Under the pieces are notes generated by a model. The model was not told where the DNA came from, searched no databases, and worked only from the letters and a program-made list of their open reading frames with translations. This document shows positions 52,405 through 62,614 of a stretch of DNA of 64,000 nucleotides, in pieces (position 1 is the first letter of the stretch; each line of letters starts with the position of its first letter). The DNA is from UBA12481 sp942493265 (GTDB lineage Bacteria > Bacteroidota > Bacteroidia > Bacteroidales > UBA12481). A program made the position numbers and the translations under genes. The DNA lies in contig OW818688.1 in NCBI GenBank assembly GCA_942493265.1, positions 5,022,001 to 5,086,000 on the forward strand. Reading direction: 5' to 3'.

Positions 52405-52506
52405 TTGATGCTTGCACAAGACATAATTAAGGGCAAAATGTGGGCAGAAAGTGAGCTGGATAAGGGGAGCGTTATAAAATTTACACTACCACTAAATCCA
52501 ACATGA
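52405..52506 (+). pseudogene. Scrap of a histidine-kinase ATPase C-terminus
   Basis: The frame reads 'IIKGKMWAESELDKGSVIKF' and 'TLPLNPT', ending at TGA 52504-52506. This is the G2-box tail of HATPase domains (GGKMWAES...GKGS...F.LPL). It lies on the plus strand between two minus-strand genes, with no kinase in front of it. It must be what is left of a deleted kinase gene. Confidence 0.75.
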
Positions 52507-52517
52507 TGAGGCCATTT

Positions 52518-55500
52518 TTAAACAAGATTGAGCGGCAAGCTGAAGAAAAACGAGGAACCCTCGCCGGTTTTGCTTTCCATACGGATCTCGCCGCCCAACA
52601 TTTCCACATAGGCTTTCGTGATGGCCAGCCCTAGTCCGGAGCCTTCAATAGATCTGCTGGTGGTCAGATCGGCCTGTATAAAACGTTCGAAAACAGCATG
52701 CTGCCGATCAGCAGGAATACCAATCCCGGTATCTTTTACCCAGAATTCCAAAAGGTTTACCTTGACCTTACATCCCACCCTGATTTCCCCGGCCCTGGTA
52801 TATTTAATAGCATTTTTTATCAGATTGGTCAGAATAGAATCGAGTTTATTTCGGTCGGTTACAATTATGGCAGGTATTTTCAACTCCTCATTTTCCAAAA
52901 GCAGTTTCAGACCTTTTTTTTCAGCTTCAGGAGTAAAAAACCGGATAAGTTCATCGAGGTGTTCCTGAACATTAACCTCCTTTAAATCCATTGTAACAAT
53001 GCCTGCTTCAATTTTCGATATTTCCACAATAGCGTTAACCGTGTTCAGCATTCGCTGACCGCTCTGGTTTACAATGGAAATGTACGACTCCTTTTGCTCA
53101 CTGGTTAAATCCGGCTCCAGCAAAAGCTCGGTAAACCCCAGGATGCCATTCATCGGTGTGCGTATTTCGTGGCTCATATTGGCCAGAAACGCCGATTTTA
53201 GCCGATCGCTCTCTTCAGCCTTCTCTTTGGCGTGAATCAGGTCTTCCTGGTATTTTATCCTTTCAATGAAACTACCTACCGAATGGGCAATAATTTCCAT
53301 GATCGACTTGTCAACTTCGGTGTAAGTTTCAAGATTCTGATAATCCTGGATAGCAATTACTGCGTTTGGCCAATTGCCTTTTTTAGTTTTAAAGGGTACT
53401 CCCAGCCATACCGACGACCTATCGCCAATTCCTTTTACAATTCCGGTTTTATCAATTTCGAATTTATATTCGGGAGTTATTATCAGGGATTGATTTGATT
53501 TAAGCGCGTAATCCGTAAAACCATTAATCAGGTGGTAAGGTTTGTTTATCTCATTCTTATCGTATTCATCAATGTGATACGGAAAGATAAAGGTGTCATC
53601 CTTATCATTGTGTAAAGCCACATAAAAATTATCGGCACGGATAATCTGTTTTAATTTTTCATGCACCTCGGCCAGCAAGGAATTGAGTGTTAAATGTTCG
53701 GTGGCCAGTTGTGAAATTTCCAGCAACAATTTACGTGTATCATCAAACCTTTTTTGTTCGGTTACATCAATCGCCAGTTTCATAAATTGAACTATTTTGC
53801 CTTTTTGATCGAAAACCGGCGAAATCGTTGCCGATTCCCAATAAAGTGTCCCATCTTTTTTCCGGTTATGAAACTCACCGGTCCAAACTTTTCCTGCCTT
53901 GATGGTTTCCCACAATTCGTGGTAAAATTCGGATGACTGGCTTCCCGAACGCAGAATATTTGGATTTTGGAGAAAGGCCTCTTCCCTGGTATAACCGGTT
54001 AATCTGGTAAACTGCGGATTGATATATTCAAGCTTTCCGTTAACATCGGTTACCGCGATAACAGAGGGGTTCTGTTCAACGGCATGCGACAATTTCAGGA
54101 GTTCCTTTTCAATCTGTTTGCGTTCTGATATATCTTTTACCAATACAAAAAACTTGCCTCCGTTTATGCTAACAAAGGTAACACTGGCTTCAATGTCAAT
54201 GAGTTTACCCGATTTGGTTTTATGTTTTGATTCAAACGAATCGTAGCCATATTCTTTGATTAATTCAATGTGATGCCTGGTTTCTTCATAGGTTTCAAGG
54301 GCTTCAAGATCTTGCACAGTCATCTGAAGCAGCTCTTCACCTGAATACCCGATCATATCGCAATAGGATTGATTTGATTCTAAAATTCTACCGGTTTCAG
54401 CATCAACAATCCAAAAACCATCCCGGGTGGTTTTAATCATGGTTTGATATTCGAGCTGAGTCCGTTTGCGCTCGGTAATATCATTGATTAAAACATGTCG
54501 GGCATCCCTGTTATTTGAAATAACCGTATGTGAGGTGATTTCCACCGATATGACATCACCGTTTTTTTTGACATGCCTCCATTCGCCTTTGGAACTGAGG
54601 TGTTCTGAGGTTTTCTCAATATCTTTTAAAAGGGCCGGTATGTCTTCGGCCGGACGGATATCTTTCAATGTCATCGATAAAAACTCAACTTCTGAATATC
54701 CATAATGGTTAATTGCAGCCTCATTAACTTCCAGAAAAGCGAGCGTTTCTGTGTCATAAATCCACATGGGTTGAGGGTTATTGGCAAATAACACACGGTA
54801 TTTCTCTTTACTTTCCCGCAACAGTTCTTCAGCATTGCGAATATCTGTAACATCCTTTTGTACGCCAAAATGACCTGTAATCCTATTTTCTGAATCGTAA
54901 AGGCATAGATAATCGCCTTCAATAATCATATCAGTTCCATCAAGTTTATTCTCATGGGTATCGATATGAAGTTGCCCGGCATTGAATAAGTCATTCCATA
55001 CCTGCCGCCCGTGTTTGATATCATGGGTATATAAATCGTTTGGAGTAAGGCCAAGAAATTGCTCTTCGGTTGCGCCGTACTGTGCCAGCATAGCGCTGTT
55101 GACTCTGGTAATATGTTGATGTTCAAAAGCATAATCGAGTACTTTTTTCTTATTCACCGAATCATTCCATTCAACCGGCTTATCGAGCATCATAAAAAAG
55201 AAACCATCTAAGGATTGGGCAAAGAAAAGTTCCAGCATTTTTTGACTTTCCTTCAACTTTTCTTCATTCTGTTTACGTTCAGTGATGTCCTGCGCGGCAC
55301 CCCAAAGGGCAATGGTTTTACCGGCGGTATCGTGGATGGATTCTCCGCGCACCCACATCCATCCATTGGTTCTGTCGTCGCGTACCGTCCGGAGTTCGAG
55401 TTCGTAAGGGATGCCTGTTTCAGCGGTTTTGGCCAGTGAGGTTGATAACATCTCCCAGCTTTCCGGCGTATAGAGCTTCATGTGTTCGGTATATGGCGGC

Positions 55501-56546
55501 GGTGGGAGAGTTGGATCGAAACCATACATTTTGTATAGTTCCGCGGACCATGTTACCTGATTGGTTTCCATATCAAGAAACCAACTGCCGATATGTGTGA
55601 TTTGCTGGGCTCTTTTTAATTCGCTTTCACTGCGGCGCAGTTTTTCTTCATTTTCTTTACGCTCGGATATATCAATAATAATGGCTACAAAAACTGCCTT
55701 ATTATTAAAGGTGGATTTTTGAAGATGAATTTCAACCGGGTAGGTTGTGCCATTTTTCCGGCGGTGCAGGGTTTCGAATACCAGGCTTGCGATTTTATCT
55801 TCAAAAAGCGGTTTGAGTTTTTCTAAAAAAAGTAGCCTGTCGAACTCGGGTTTTAAATCGACCGGGGTAAGTTTGAAAAGCTCTTTACGGGTGAATCCGA
55901 TGTTTTTTAGAGCCCCTTTATTGGCAAAAACAAAATGAAGGGTTTGGGCATCGAAAACATAAATTTCATTGAGGGATTTCTCGAAAATGTAATTGAAACT
56001 AACATTTTTTTCAGAATTTACTACATTGGCTTTTTGTTGTCTTTTCAGTTCTCTAATGGTCTCTTTATACTTTGAAAAAATTTGAATTTTTTCCATGGCA
56101 ACAGCGGTGCTGTCGGCCAATGATTGTAATAATTTAACCACCTTCGGACTTGCCCTATAATTGCGTGCCCAATAAACCCCGATTGCCCCGATCGGATCAG
56201 CACTCCGGATAGGAATCATTACCATGCTTTTAACAAAGGTGGGTCGGTAAAAATCAACAGGGATGCGCTTATCCTGATAAATATCAGCGATTACTGCAGG
56301 TTTCCGGTTTTGCATCACCCAGCCGCTGATGCAGGAATCCAAGGCGAAACGTTTTCCCTTCCACAGAGGGCTTATGGCATCTTCGTCGGCATAGTAACAT
56401 AAATTGTTTTCCCTCAGAATAAAGCTGGCACCATCGGAACCCGACACTTTACGGGCGGCTGTTTTTACTATGCCCGTAATGGCTTCCATATCGTCGGCCA
56501 GCGACAAACGCTGGACTGCATCAAGCAATATTTCAATAACTTGCAT
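52518..56546 (-). CDS. Very large GAF-multi-PAS sensor histidine kinase
   Basis: A 1342-aa soluble kinase with no transmembrane segment. An N-terminal GAF domain (residues 1-160) is followed by about six PAS/PAC units, seen as repeats of '...DITERK', e.g. 'HVLINDITERKRTQ' and 'VLVKDISERKQIE', up to about residue 940. A second GAF spans about residues 950-1100. The HisKA box 'FLANMSHEIRTPMNGILGF' has its His near residue 1123, and the ATPase ends with 'GSGLGLAITKAYVEMLGG' and 'GEGSSFFFSLPLNLV'. No receiver is present. The start is the ATG at 56546; a GTG 9 bases upstream is possible. The kinase core is very like that of the kinase at 29423, so the two are paralogues. Confidence 0.95.
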   Translation of the reverse strand: MQVIEILLDAVQRLSLADDMEAITGIVKTAARKVSGSDGASFILRENNLCYYADEDAISPLWKGKRFALDSCISGWVMQNRKPAVIADIYQDKRIPVDFYRPTFVKSMVMIPIRSADPIGAIGVYWARNYRASPKVVKLLQSLADSTAVAMEKIQIFSKYKETIRELKRQQKANVVNSEKNVSFNYIFEKSLNEIYVFDAQTLHFVFANKGALKNIGFTRKELFKLTPVDLKPEFDRLLFLEKLKPLFEDKIASLVFETLHRRKNGTTYPVEIHLQKSTFNNKAVFVAIIIDISERKENEEKLRRSESELKRAQQITHIGSWFLDMETNQVTWSAELYKMYGFDPTLPPPPYTEHMKLYTPESWEMLSTSLAKTAETGIPYELELRTVRDDRTNGWMWVRGESIHDTAGKTIALWGAAQDITERKQNEEKLKESQKMLELFFAQSLDGFFFMMLDKPVEWNDSVNKKKVLDYAFEHQHITRVNSAMLAQYGATEEQFLGLTPNDLYTHDIKHGRQVWNDLFNAGQLHIDTHENKLDGTDMIIEGDYLCLYDSENRITGHFGVQKDVTDIRNAEELLRESKEKYRVLFANNPQPMWIYDTETLAFLEVNEAAINHYGYSEVEFLSMTLKDIRPAEDIPALLKDIEKTSEHLSSKGEWRHVKKNGDVISVEITSHTVISNNRDARHVLINDITERKRTQLEYQTMIKTTRDGFWIVDAETGRILESNQSYCDMIGYSGEELLQMTVQDLEALETYEETRHHIELIKEYGYDSFESKHKTKSGKLIDIEASVTFVSINGGKFFVLVKDISERKQIEKELLKLSHAVEQNPSVIAVTDVNGKLEYINPQFTRLTGYTREEAFLQNPNILRSGSQSSEFYHELWETIKAGKVWTGEFHNRKKDGTLYWESATISPVFDQKGKIVQFMKLAIDVTEQKRFDDTRKLLLEISQLATEHLTLNSLLAEVHEKLKQIIRADNFYVALHNDKDDTFIFPYHIDEYDKNEINKPYHLINGFTDYALKSNQSLIITPEYKFEIDKTGIVKGIGDRSSVWLGVPFKTKKGNWPNAVIAIQDYQNLETYTEVDKSIMEIIAHSVGSFIERIKYQEDLIHAKEKAEESDRLKSAFLANMSHEIRTPMNGILGFTELLLEPDLTSEQKESYISIVNQSGQRMLNTVNAIVEISKIEAGIVTMDLKEVNVQEHLDELIRFFTPEAEKKGLKLLLENEELKIPAIIVTDRNKLDSILTNLIKNAIKYTRAGEIRVGCKVKVNLLEFWVKDTGIGIPADRQHAVFERFIQADLTTSRSIEGSGLGLAITKAYVEMLGGEIRMESKTGEGSSFFFSLPLNLV

Positions 56547-56799
56547 ATTCACCACTCACATTTCCTTTCAAATCGATTATCCATCCTCCTGATAGTCGTA
56601 TACCAAATATACGGTTTTTGACGATCAACTTCAGTTCAAATCCAAAGACCAAGGATTCTCCGGTATACCTCTCCCCCTTAGCTGAGCCCCTTCCTGCACC
56701 TAACATCAGTCATTTTCGTAACTTTATACCAATCACAAGTATTAATAGCTGAATGTTTTTCGTTATAAGTACAATGAATGAATTGGTTCACGGCACAAT

Positions 56800-59178
56800 A
56801 TGACAAAATTCAAAGTCGAAATACAAATTGTACTGCTTGCCCTGGTGATCGGAACCGCCGTGGTTACAACAGGTTATTTCGCATACCTGAGCCTGTCGAA
56901 AATTGTTTTTTCCATTCACCATGAAGCTCAACCCGACAACCGTCTGTACCTCATCAAGGATATCGCCAATGATCTGGCATTCATGGAAAATAAGGTGCGT
57001 GTGTATATCCTCACCGACAATGAAAGGGACCTCCTGCTGTATGATACCCTGCTCCAGCAGTTATCAGCAAAACTGGATCAGCTGAACCAGTTACCATACA
57101 AAGAGAGTAATGATATCATGCTGAATGATTCTGTTAAAAGAGTCGCCCTGGAAAAGCTGGAACTCTGGCGTGGCCTTCTGCTCCTGCATCAAACAGCGAA
57201 AGGGATAAAACCCACCTTCACAAAGATTTACTCCAGGCTGGAAAAACAAAAAACCGATACCATTACTGTTGAGCATGAAAAGAAAGGATTTTTTCGAAAG
57301 ATATTTGGCAATAAAAAAATTATCATCGATACCATTTACCGCGAACATATTCCGGGAAAGGATGAAATCAAGCAGGAAATCAGGCGGCTGGAAAATGAAA
57401 TTCTTAATAAAAACAGAGACATAAAAATAATTGAATCCCAATTAATAGAAAAAAATATAATTCTTGAAAAAAAATTAAACGACCTTATTGCCCAGGCGGA
57501 AAAAAAGAAATTTGATGAATTCACTGCACGGACAAGCGAGGTGGACCGGCTGGCCGCTTTAACCTACAAACAATTGGCGGTTTTCACCATAATTGCAGTG
57601 GTTTTGCTGTTTATCGCACTTTTTGTACTTTTTAATTACCTAAAAAAATCGAGAGCCTACCAGGGTGCTTTGCTGGATACCCGGAAAAAAGCCGAAACCC
57701 TTGCCAAAGCGAAAGAACAATTTGTGGCGAATGTGAGTCATGAATTGAGGACCCCGGTAAATGCCATATACGGATTAACCGAACAGGCCTTGCAAAAGCC
57801 AATGGATCCGGAAATTAAAGAACTGATAATGGTAATTTCCAAATCGTCCAGGCATCTGAAAAATATAATCAATGACACCCTGGATTTCTCAAAAATCGAG
57901 GCCGATAAAATCAATTTCGAATCCGTCGATTTTTCCCCTTACGAAATTTGTGAAGAGGTTGTGGCCATTCAGAAACACGAAGCCACCCGTAAAGGCATTA
58001 ACCTGATATCCAAATGGGAAGGGGAAATTCCGGACGCACTGAAAGGCGATCCGCTGCGTTTGAAACAGATCCTGCTCAATCTGATCAGTAATGCCGTTAA
58101 ATTCACCGAAAAAGGAAACGTTACCCTATTTGTCGAAGCCCGGAGATTTGGTGACGACCAGTTTGAGCTGAAAATACGGGTGGAAGATACCGGCATTGGA
58201 ATCTCAGAGGAGGACTTGAAGATCATTTTTGAAGAATTTGTGCAGGCGGGCAATCCATCGATGAATAAACACCGGGGCACCGGTCTGGGTCTCTCCATTA
58301 CCAGGAAACTGGTTGAATTGCAGGGAGGGCGCATTGAAGTTAAAAGCGAACCGGGCATAGGTACTCAAATCAGGGTCAGTATTAAATTTCTCATAGGTAT
58401 TAAACAGAATATCCCTGAAACCGAAGGAGGTGGATTGCTGATTCCTGCATCGTTCAAGCAACTTTCGGTATTGATCGCTGATGACGACGAATTCAACACC
58501 TATCTGATTAATAATATATTCATTAAATGGGGTGTGAAATACGTTGCGGTAAAAAACGGAAAGGAAGCCGTGGAAGCAGCTTTCCGGGAGAGATTTGATC
58601 TCATCCTGATGGACCTGCATATGCCCGAAATGAATGGTGTGGATGCTGCGAGAATGATCCTGCAGTCAATTCCTGATGCCAGGATCGCAGCTGTTTCTGC
58701 CACGAATAACCGGGATGAACAGCTGGCAAGTAAAAATGCAGGCATGTACCCGTTCATTTCCAAGCCATTTGAAGAGAAAGAACTCCATGATATCCTGGTT
58801 TTCATACAACCGCAGGGCAATTTGCAAAATAACCCTTCTGGTTCACCTGTCGATACCGGGGCGCTCATCCGCCTGGCTAACGGCGACAGTCAATATCTGG
58901 AAAAAATGATCCTGCTTTTTATCAGACTGACAGAAGCGGCAGTTGCCCGGATGGAAGTTGCCATGGAGCGGGAGAACCTGGAAAGCATAGCTGAAGAGGC
59001 ACATAAAATGGCCGGTTCCTGCAGGCAGCTTGGTGCCGACCATTTGCATTCCCTTATCAGGCAGCTGGAAGAGAATGCGCGATTAGAAAAGGGGACGGGA
59101 TTGGTCATACCTGTTTTTGAATTGGTGAAAGCCGAGGTGGCCGATGTTATTGCATTTCTGAAGCTTTGTCTGGACTAA
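56800..59178 (+). CDS. Hybrid histidine kinase with receiver and HPt domains
   Basis: A 792-aa membrane kinase. Transmembrane helices at about residues 8-30 and 258-282 enclose a helical periplasmic sensor with coiled coils. Then come HisKA ('FVANVSHELRTPVNAIYGLT', His about 314), HATPase ('NLISNAVKFTEKGNV', 'DTGIGIS', 'GTGLGLSITRKLVELQGG'), a receiver ('LILMDLHMPEMNGVDA', Asp about 604) and an HPt domain ('AEEAHKMAGSCRQLGADHLH', His about 734). This gives a complete phosphorelay within one protein. The NtrC-type regulator 104 bases downstream on the same strand is the likely final acceptor. Confidence 0.95.
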   Translation: MTKFKVEIQIVLLALVIGTAVVTTGYFAYLSLSKIVFSIHHEAQPDNRLYLIKDIANDLAFMENKVRVYILTDNERDLLLYDTLLQQLSAKLDQLNQLPYKESNDIMLNDSVKRVALEKLELWRGLLLLHQTAKGIKPTFTKIYSRLEKQKTDTITVEHEKKGFFRKIFGNKKIIIDTIYREHIPGKDEIKQEIRRLENEILNKNRDIKIIESQLIEKNIILEKKLNDLIAQAEKKKFDEFTARTSEVDRLAALTYKQLAVFTIIAVVLLFIALFVLFNYLKKSRAYQGALLDTRKKAETLAKAKEQFVANVSHELRTPVNAIYGLTEQALQKPMDPEIKELIMVISKSSRHLKNIINDTLDFSKIEADKINFESVDFSPYEICEEVVAIQKHEATRKGINLISKWEGEIPDALKGDPLRLKQILLNLISNAVKFTEKGNVTLFVEARRFGDDQFELKIRVEDTGIGISEEDLKIIFEEFVQAGNPSMNKHRGTGLGLSITRKLVELQGGRIEVKSEPGIGTQIRVSIKFLIGIKQNIPETEGGGLLIPASFKQLSVLIADDDEFNTYLINNIFIKWGVKYVAVKNGKEAVEAAFRERFDLILMDLHMPEMNGVDAARMILQSIPDARIAAVSATNNRDEQLASKNAGMYPFISKPFEEKELHDILVFIQPQGNLQNNPSGSPVDTGALIRLANGDSQYLEKMILLFIRLTEAAVARMEVAMERENLESIAEEAHKMAGSCRQLGADHLHSLIRQLEENARLEKGTGLVIPVFELVKAEVADVIAFLKLCLD

Positions 59179-59282
59179 TATCATACAGAAAAAGTGTCGT
59201 TCGCTGGTCCCGTCAGTCTGAAAAATCCTTATCTTTCAACTAATAACCGAGGGAAGTCAACTTTCATGAAAGCCTGTTTAAA

Positions 59283-60629
59283 GTGAATGAAAAACCGTTA
59301 AGAATATTTATTGTCGAAGATGATGAATGGTATAACCGTATGTTGGTTCACGACCTTTCGCTGAATCCCGATTATGAAGTTGAGTCGTTTACCACCGGGA
59401 AGGAATGTTTGAAAAACCTGCACAGGAATCCCGACGTGGTTACCCTTGACTATCGGCTTCCTGACATGCAGGGACTGGAAATCCTGAAAAAAATAAAGGC
59501 AGAGAATGATGAAATCCAGGTCATTGTCATTTCAGAGCAGGATGAAATTGAAGTGGTGGTTGAACTTTTGAAATTCGGCGCCTATGATTATATCGTTAAG
59601 TCAAAAGATATCCGGAGCCGGCTGCTGAATACCGTGCACAACATCCGCCAGGGCATTCACCTCAAAAGAGAAATCGTTACACTGCGCAATGAAGTAAAAA
59701 AGAAATACAGCTATCAAAATGCCATAATCGGCAATAGTCCGGCCATTCAAACCGTATTTGACCTCATCGACAAAGCCACCCGTACCAACATTTCCATCAC
59801 CATCACCGGTGAAACCGGAACAGGCAAAGAACTGGTTGCCAAAGCCATTCATTATAACTCCCCCCGGGCCGGCAAACCGTTCGTTGCGGTTAATATGGCT
59901 GCTATCCCAAGGGATTTAACTGAAAGTGAGCTGTTCGGACATGAAAAGGGGGCATTTACCGGAGCCCATATCCGTCGGATCGGGAAATTTGAGGAGGCCC
60001 AGGGGGGTACGCTCCTTCTGGATGAGATTACAGAAATGGATATCTCCCTGCAGGCAAAATTGTTGCGCGCCTTACAGGAGAAGGAAATCGTGAGAATCGG
60101 GAGCAATATCCCGGTTAAAACCGATTGCCGCATTATCGCCTCCACAAACCATAACCTGCAGGATGCCGTGCTGAAAGGAACATTCCGGCAGGATCTTTAC
60201 TACCGGCTGTACGGATTGTCGATTGAACTGCCTCCCCTCAGGGAGAGGGGAAACGATATTATTTTATTGTCACGGCAATTTATCAGGGAATTCTGTACGG
60301 AAAACAACATCCTGCTGAAATCACTTGACAAATCATCGGTTGACAAACTTCTCTCCTATGCTTTCCCCGGCAATATCAGGGAATTAAGATCAGTGATGGA
60401 ACTCGCCGTGGCTATATCCACTGATGAAGAGATTGCGGCTGAGCATATCATACTGGGCAATGAAGCCCTGTTTACCGATCAGTTCGATAAGGAAATGACG
60501 CTCCGTGAAATCAATATCCGCACGGTGAAAAAATACCTTGAAAAATACGACAATAACATCAAGCTTGTCGCCCAAAAACTGGATATCGGCGTGGCAACCA
60601 TATACAGGATGCTTAAGGATGGCATCTGA
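59283..60629 (+). CDS. NtrC-family sigma-54-dependent response regulator
   Basis: A 448-aa protein. The receiver domain ('IFIVEDDEWYNRMLV', Asp in 'VVTLDYRLPDMQG' about residue 56) is followed by a sigma-54 AAA+ domain with Walker A 'ITGETGTGKELVAKAI', the sigma-54-contact loop 'EKGAFTGAHIRRIGKFE' and Walker B 'GTLLLDEITEMD'. A Fis-type helix-turn-helix ends the protein ('NIKLVAQKLDIGVATIYRML'). The start is a GTG at 59283; no in-frame ATG is near. It should activate RpoN-dependent promoters once phosphorylated by the upstream hybrid kinase. Confidence 0.95.
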   Translation: MNEKPLRIFIVEDDEWYNRMLVHDLSLNPDYEVESFTTGKECLKNLHRNPDVVTLDYRLPDMQGLEILKKIKAENDEIQVIVISEQDEIEVVVELLKFGAYDYIVKSKDIRSRLLNTVHNIRQGIHLKREIVTLRNEVKKKYSYQNAIIGNSPAIQTVFDLIDKATRTNISITITGETGTGKELVAKAIHYNSPRAGKPFVAVNMAAIPRDLTESELFGHEKGAFTGAHIRRIGKFEEAQGGTLLLDEITEMDISLQAKLLRALQEKEIVRIGSNIPVKTDCRIIASTNHNLQDAVLKGTFRQDLYYRLYGLSIELPPLRERGNDIILLSRQFIREFCTENNILLKSLDKSSVDKLLSYAFPGNIRELRSVMELAVAISTDEEIAAEHIILGNEALFTDQFDKEMTLREINIRTVKKYLEKYDNNIKLVAQKLDIGVATIYRMLKDGI

Positions 60630-60804
60630 TTTTTCAAATTGATAATCCCGTATCATTTTGATAGAGAATCGCGGATCAAGACTAAATGGTAATTTATTGA
60701 ATTACATCTTATTAGATTAATAATCTTTGATTGGTTCAAAGTTTGATATCCCCTAAACAGGTAATAATGAGAAATATTAAAATTAAATTTTAGGAGATAA
60801 CAGT

Positions 60805-61731
60805 ATGAAAACCGAAAAAACACCATCCGCAATAATTATTACGGGAGTTTTAGCCTTTGCAATTATTGTTGCAGGATCATTTTTCCTGGTCAGCAACAAC
60901 AGCCGCATTAAACAACTAAACATACAAAATGCTGATTTGAACACCACCATCCGGGTCAGGGATTCGCTGGTAAATGTGATGACCGCAACCTTTGATGAAA
61001 TTGAAAATAACCTGACCTTCATCCGGGATAAGAAGAGCCAGCTTACTTTAGATACCCCCGAACGATCCAGAGAAAAAAAGGATCTTTTAGTTGCAGATAT
61101 TAAATTGATGAATGACATGCTTGAACAGAACAGCATTAAAATTGAGGAACTCGATAACAAGCTTAAAGCTTCAGGTATTGAAATTCAATCGTTTAAAAAC
61201 AAAATCGCCAGGTTGAACAAAGAAATCCTCGAACAGAACAACAGTATCCAGGTGCTTACTGCCGATCTCCAAAAACGAGATAATAAAATCGCTGAGATGA
61301 ATGTTCAGGTGATTAGTTTAAAAAACGATAACTCAGCAAAAGAAGACTCACTGAATATGAAGTCACAGGTGATTGCTGTCAAGGAAAACATTATTGTATC
61401 GAAAGACAATGAATTGAATAAGGTCTATTATATCGCAGGTACGCCCAAAGAGCTCAAGGAAAAGGGTGTGATTCAACGGGAAGGCGGATTCCTGGGAATG
61501 GGAAGAAACAAAGATTTAACCAATAATGTCGATGACCAGTATTTCTCTGAGCTCGACCAGCGGACCGCCTTTTTGCTTCCGGTGAATTCGAAAAAAGCAC
61601 AGCTCATTACGGAACATCCCGACAGTTCCTACCAGTTTGTCTACGAAAATGACCAGATTGCCTATCTTCAGATTGAAAATCCGGCTGAATTCTGGAAACT
61701 GACCAAATACCTGGTGGTAGAAAAAAAATAA
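60805..61731 (+). CDS. Membrane-anchored coiled-coil protein
   Basis: A 308-aa protein with one N-terminal transmembrane helix (about residues 8-28). A long coiled coil covers about residues 30-205 (many Leu/Ile/Asn heptads, e.g. 'ARLNKEILEQNNSIQVLTAD'). A compact C-terminal domain begins 'VYYIAGTPKELKEKGVIQRE'. Similar proteins occur throughout Bacteroidota and are of unknown role. It stands alone, closed by a strong terminator. Its position behind the two-component pair makes it a candidate target, without proof. Confidence 0.75.
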   Translation: MKTEKTPSAIIITGVLAFAIIVAGSFFLVSNNSRIKQLNIQNADLNTTIRVRDSLVNVMTATFDEIENNLTFIRDKKSQLTLDTPERSREKKDLLVADIKLMNDMLEQNSIKIEELDNKLKASGIEIQSFKNKIARLNKEILEQNNSIQVLTADLQKRDNKIAEMNVQVISLKNDNSAKEDSLNMKSQVIAVKENIIVSKDNELNKVYYIAGTPKELKEKGVIQREGGFLGMGRNKDLTNNVDDQYFSELDQRTAFLLPVNSKKAQLITEHPDSSYQFVYENDQIAYLQIENPAEFWKLTKYLVVEKK

Positions 61732-61746
61732 CAATCAATCACTTAA

Positions 61747-61778
61747 GGCCGGACTCAAAAGAGTCCGGCCTTTTTTTT
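61747..61778 (+). terminator. Rho-independent terminator
   Basis: Arms GGCCGGACTC (61747-61756) and GAGTCCGGCC (61761-61770), AAAA loop, then eight T. It ends the coiled-coil protein gene. Confidence 0.95.
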
Positions 61779-61804
61779 CCTATTTTCGTGACACAATTTT
61801 TAAG

Positions 61805-62548
61805 ATGGCAACCCGGGCAAAACAAAAAACAGAGAAATCACTGGAACAAAGAGTCCAGGAATTGATTTTGAAAAAATTGTTCATCAAGGTTTATGAGGAT
61901 GAGATCATAATAGAAAAGGCAAATTTCATCCTGCTCCTTCTGAGGGACCTGATTTCAATAGCAAAATCAGATTTTGATATCGATAAGGCATTAATCCTGA
62001 CCCTCGGTGAGCAGGAGAAATTCCGAGCCATCCCGGAAGAAAAAAGAAATGACCTGAAACAATCGGCTGTTGAATTCAAAATTGAGATTGAAGCTTATCG
62101 GGCTTATCTGGCGGCTGTTGGCGAGAATAAGCCGGGTGCCCTTATTTTATCTGAAGTTCACACGGCGTTGAACTCAGAGCCTGAACTGTTGGCCATCCGC
62201 CTGCGGGAGATCATCATCGATTCCCTGAGCGATAAAATCACCGATGACCAAACTGCCCCTATGGGCATTGGCCGATGGGACCTCATCGGAAAATATTGTG
62301 ATTACATTCTCTTGATTGCGGAATCAGAGAGCATTGATCAGGCCGTTGATAATCTGAGGGTTCCCATGAATCTTTCGCCCGACGAATTTGCGCTGAAAAA
62401 GGAATCTCTAAAAGAAGGGATGATGCGAATTGCCTCCTTTGCCGGCGAGGAAATCGATGCGGTGGAAATGGCCAAAACCCTGCGTGACCAGAAAGTTGAA
62501 TACTACAAGATTCTGGTCAGGGTAAAGGAAGAACTGGGTATTGAGTAA
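61805..62548 (+). CDS. Hypothetical helical protein
   Basis: A 247-aa soluble protein, almost wholly alpha-helical by composition, with a basic start ('MATRAKQKTEKSLEQRVQEL'). No known motif was recognised. It starts 27 bases after a strong terminator and so needs its own promoter in that short space or inside the terminator region. Length and codon usage look like a real gene. Confidence 0.7.
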   Translation: MATRAKQKTEKSLEQRVQELILKKLFIKVYEDEIIIEKANFILLLLRDLISIAKSDFDIDKALILTLGEQEKFRAIPEEKRNDLKQSAVEFKIEIEAYRAYLAAVGENKPGALILSEVHTALNSEPELLAIRLREIIIDSLSDKITDDQTAPMGIGRWDLIGKYCDYILLIAESESIDQAVDNLRVPMNLSPDEFALKKESLKEGMMRIASFAGEEIDAVEMAKTLRDQKVEYYKILVRVKEELGIE

Positions 62549-62614
62549 TCAACCTAAAAAGCTGATCGCCTTACCCGCTATAATCTTCCCGCGAAACGGC
62601 CTCCGGACAATTTT

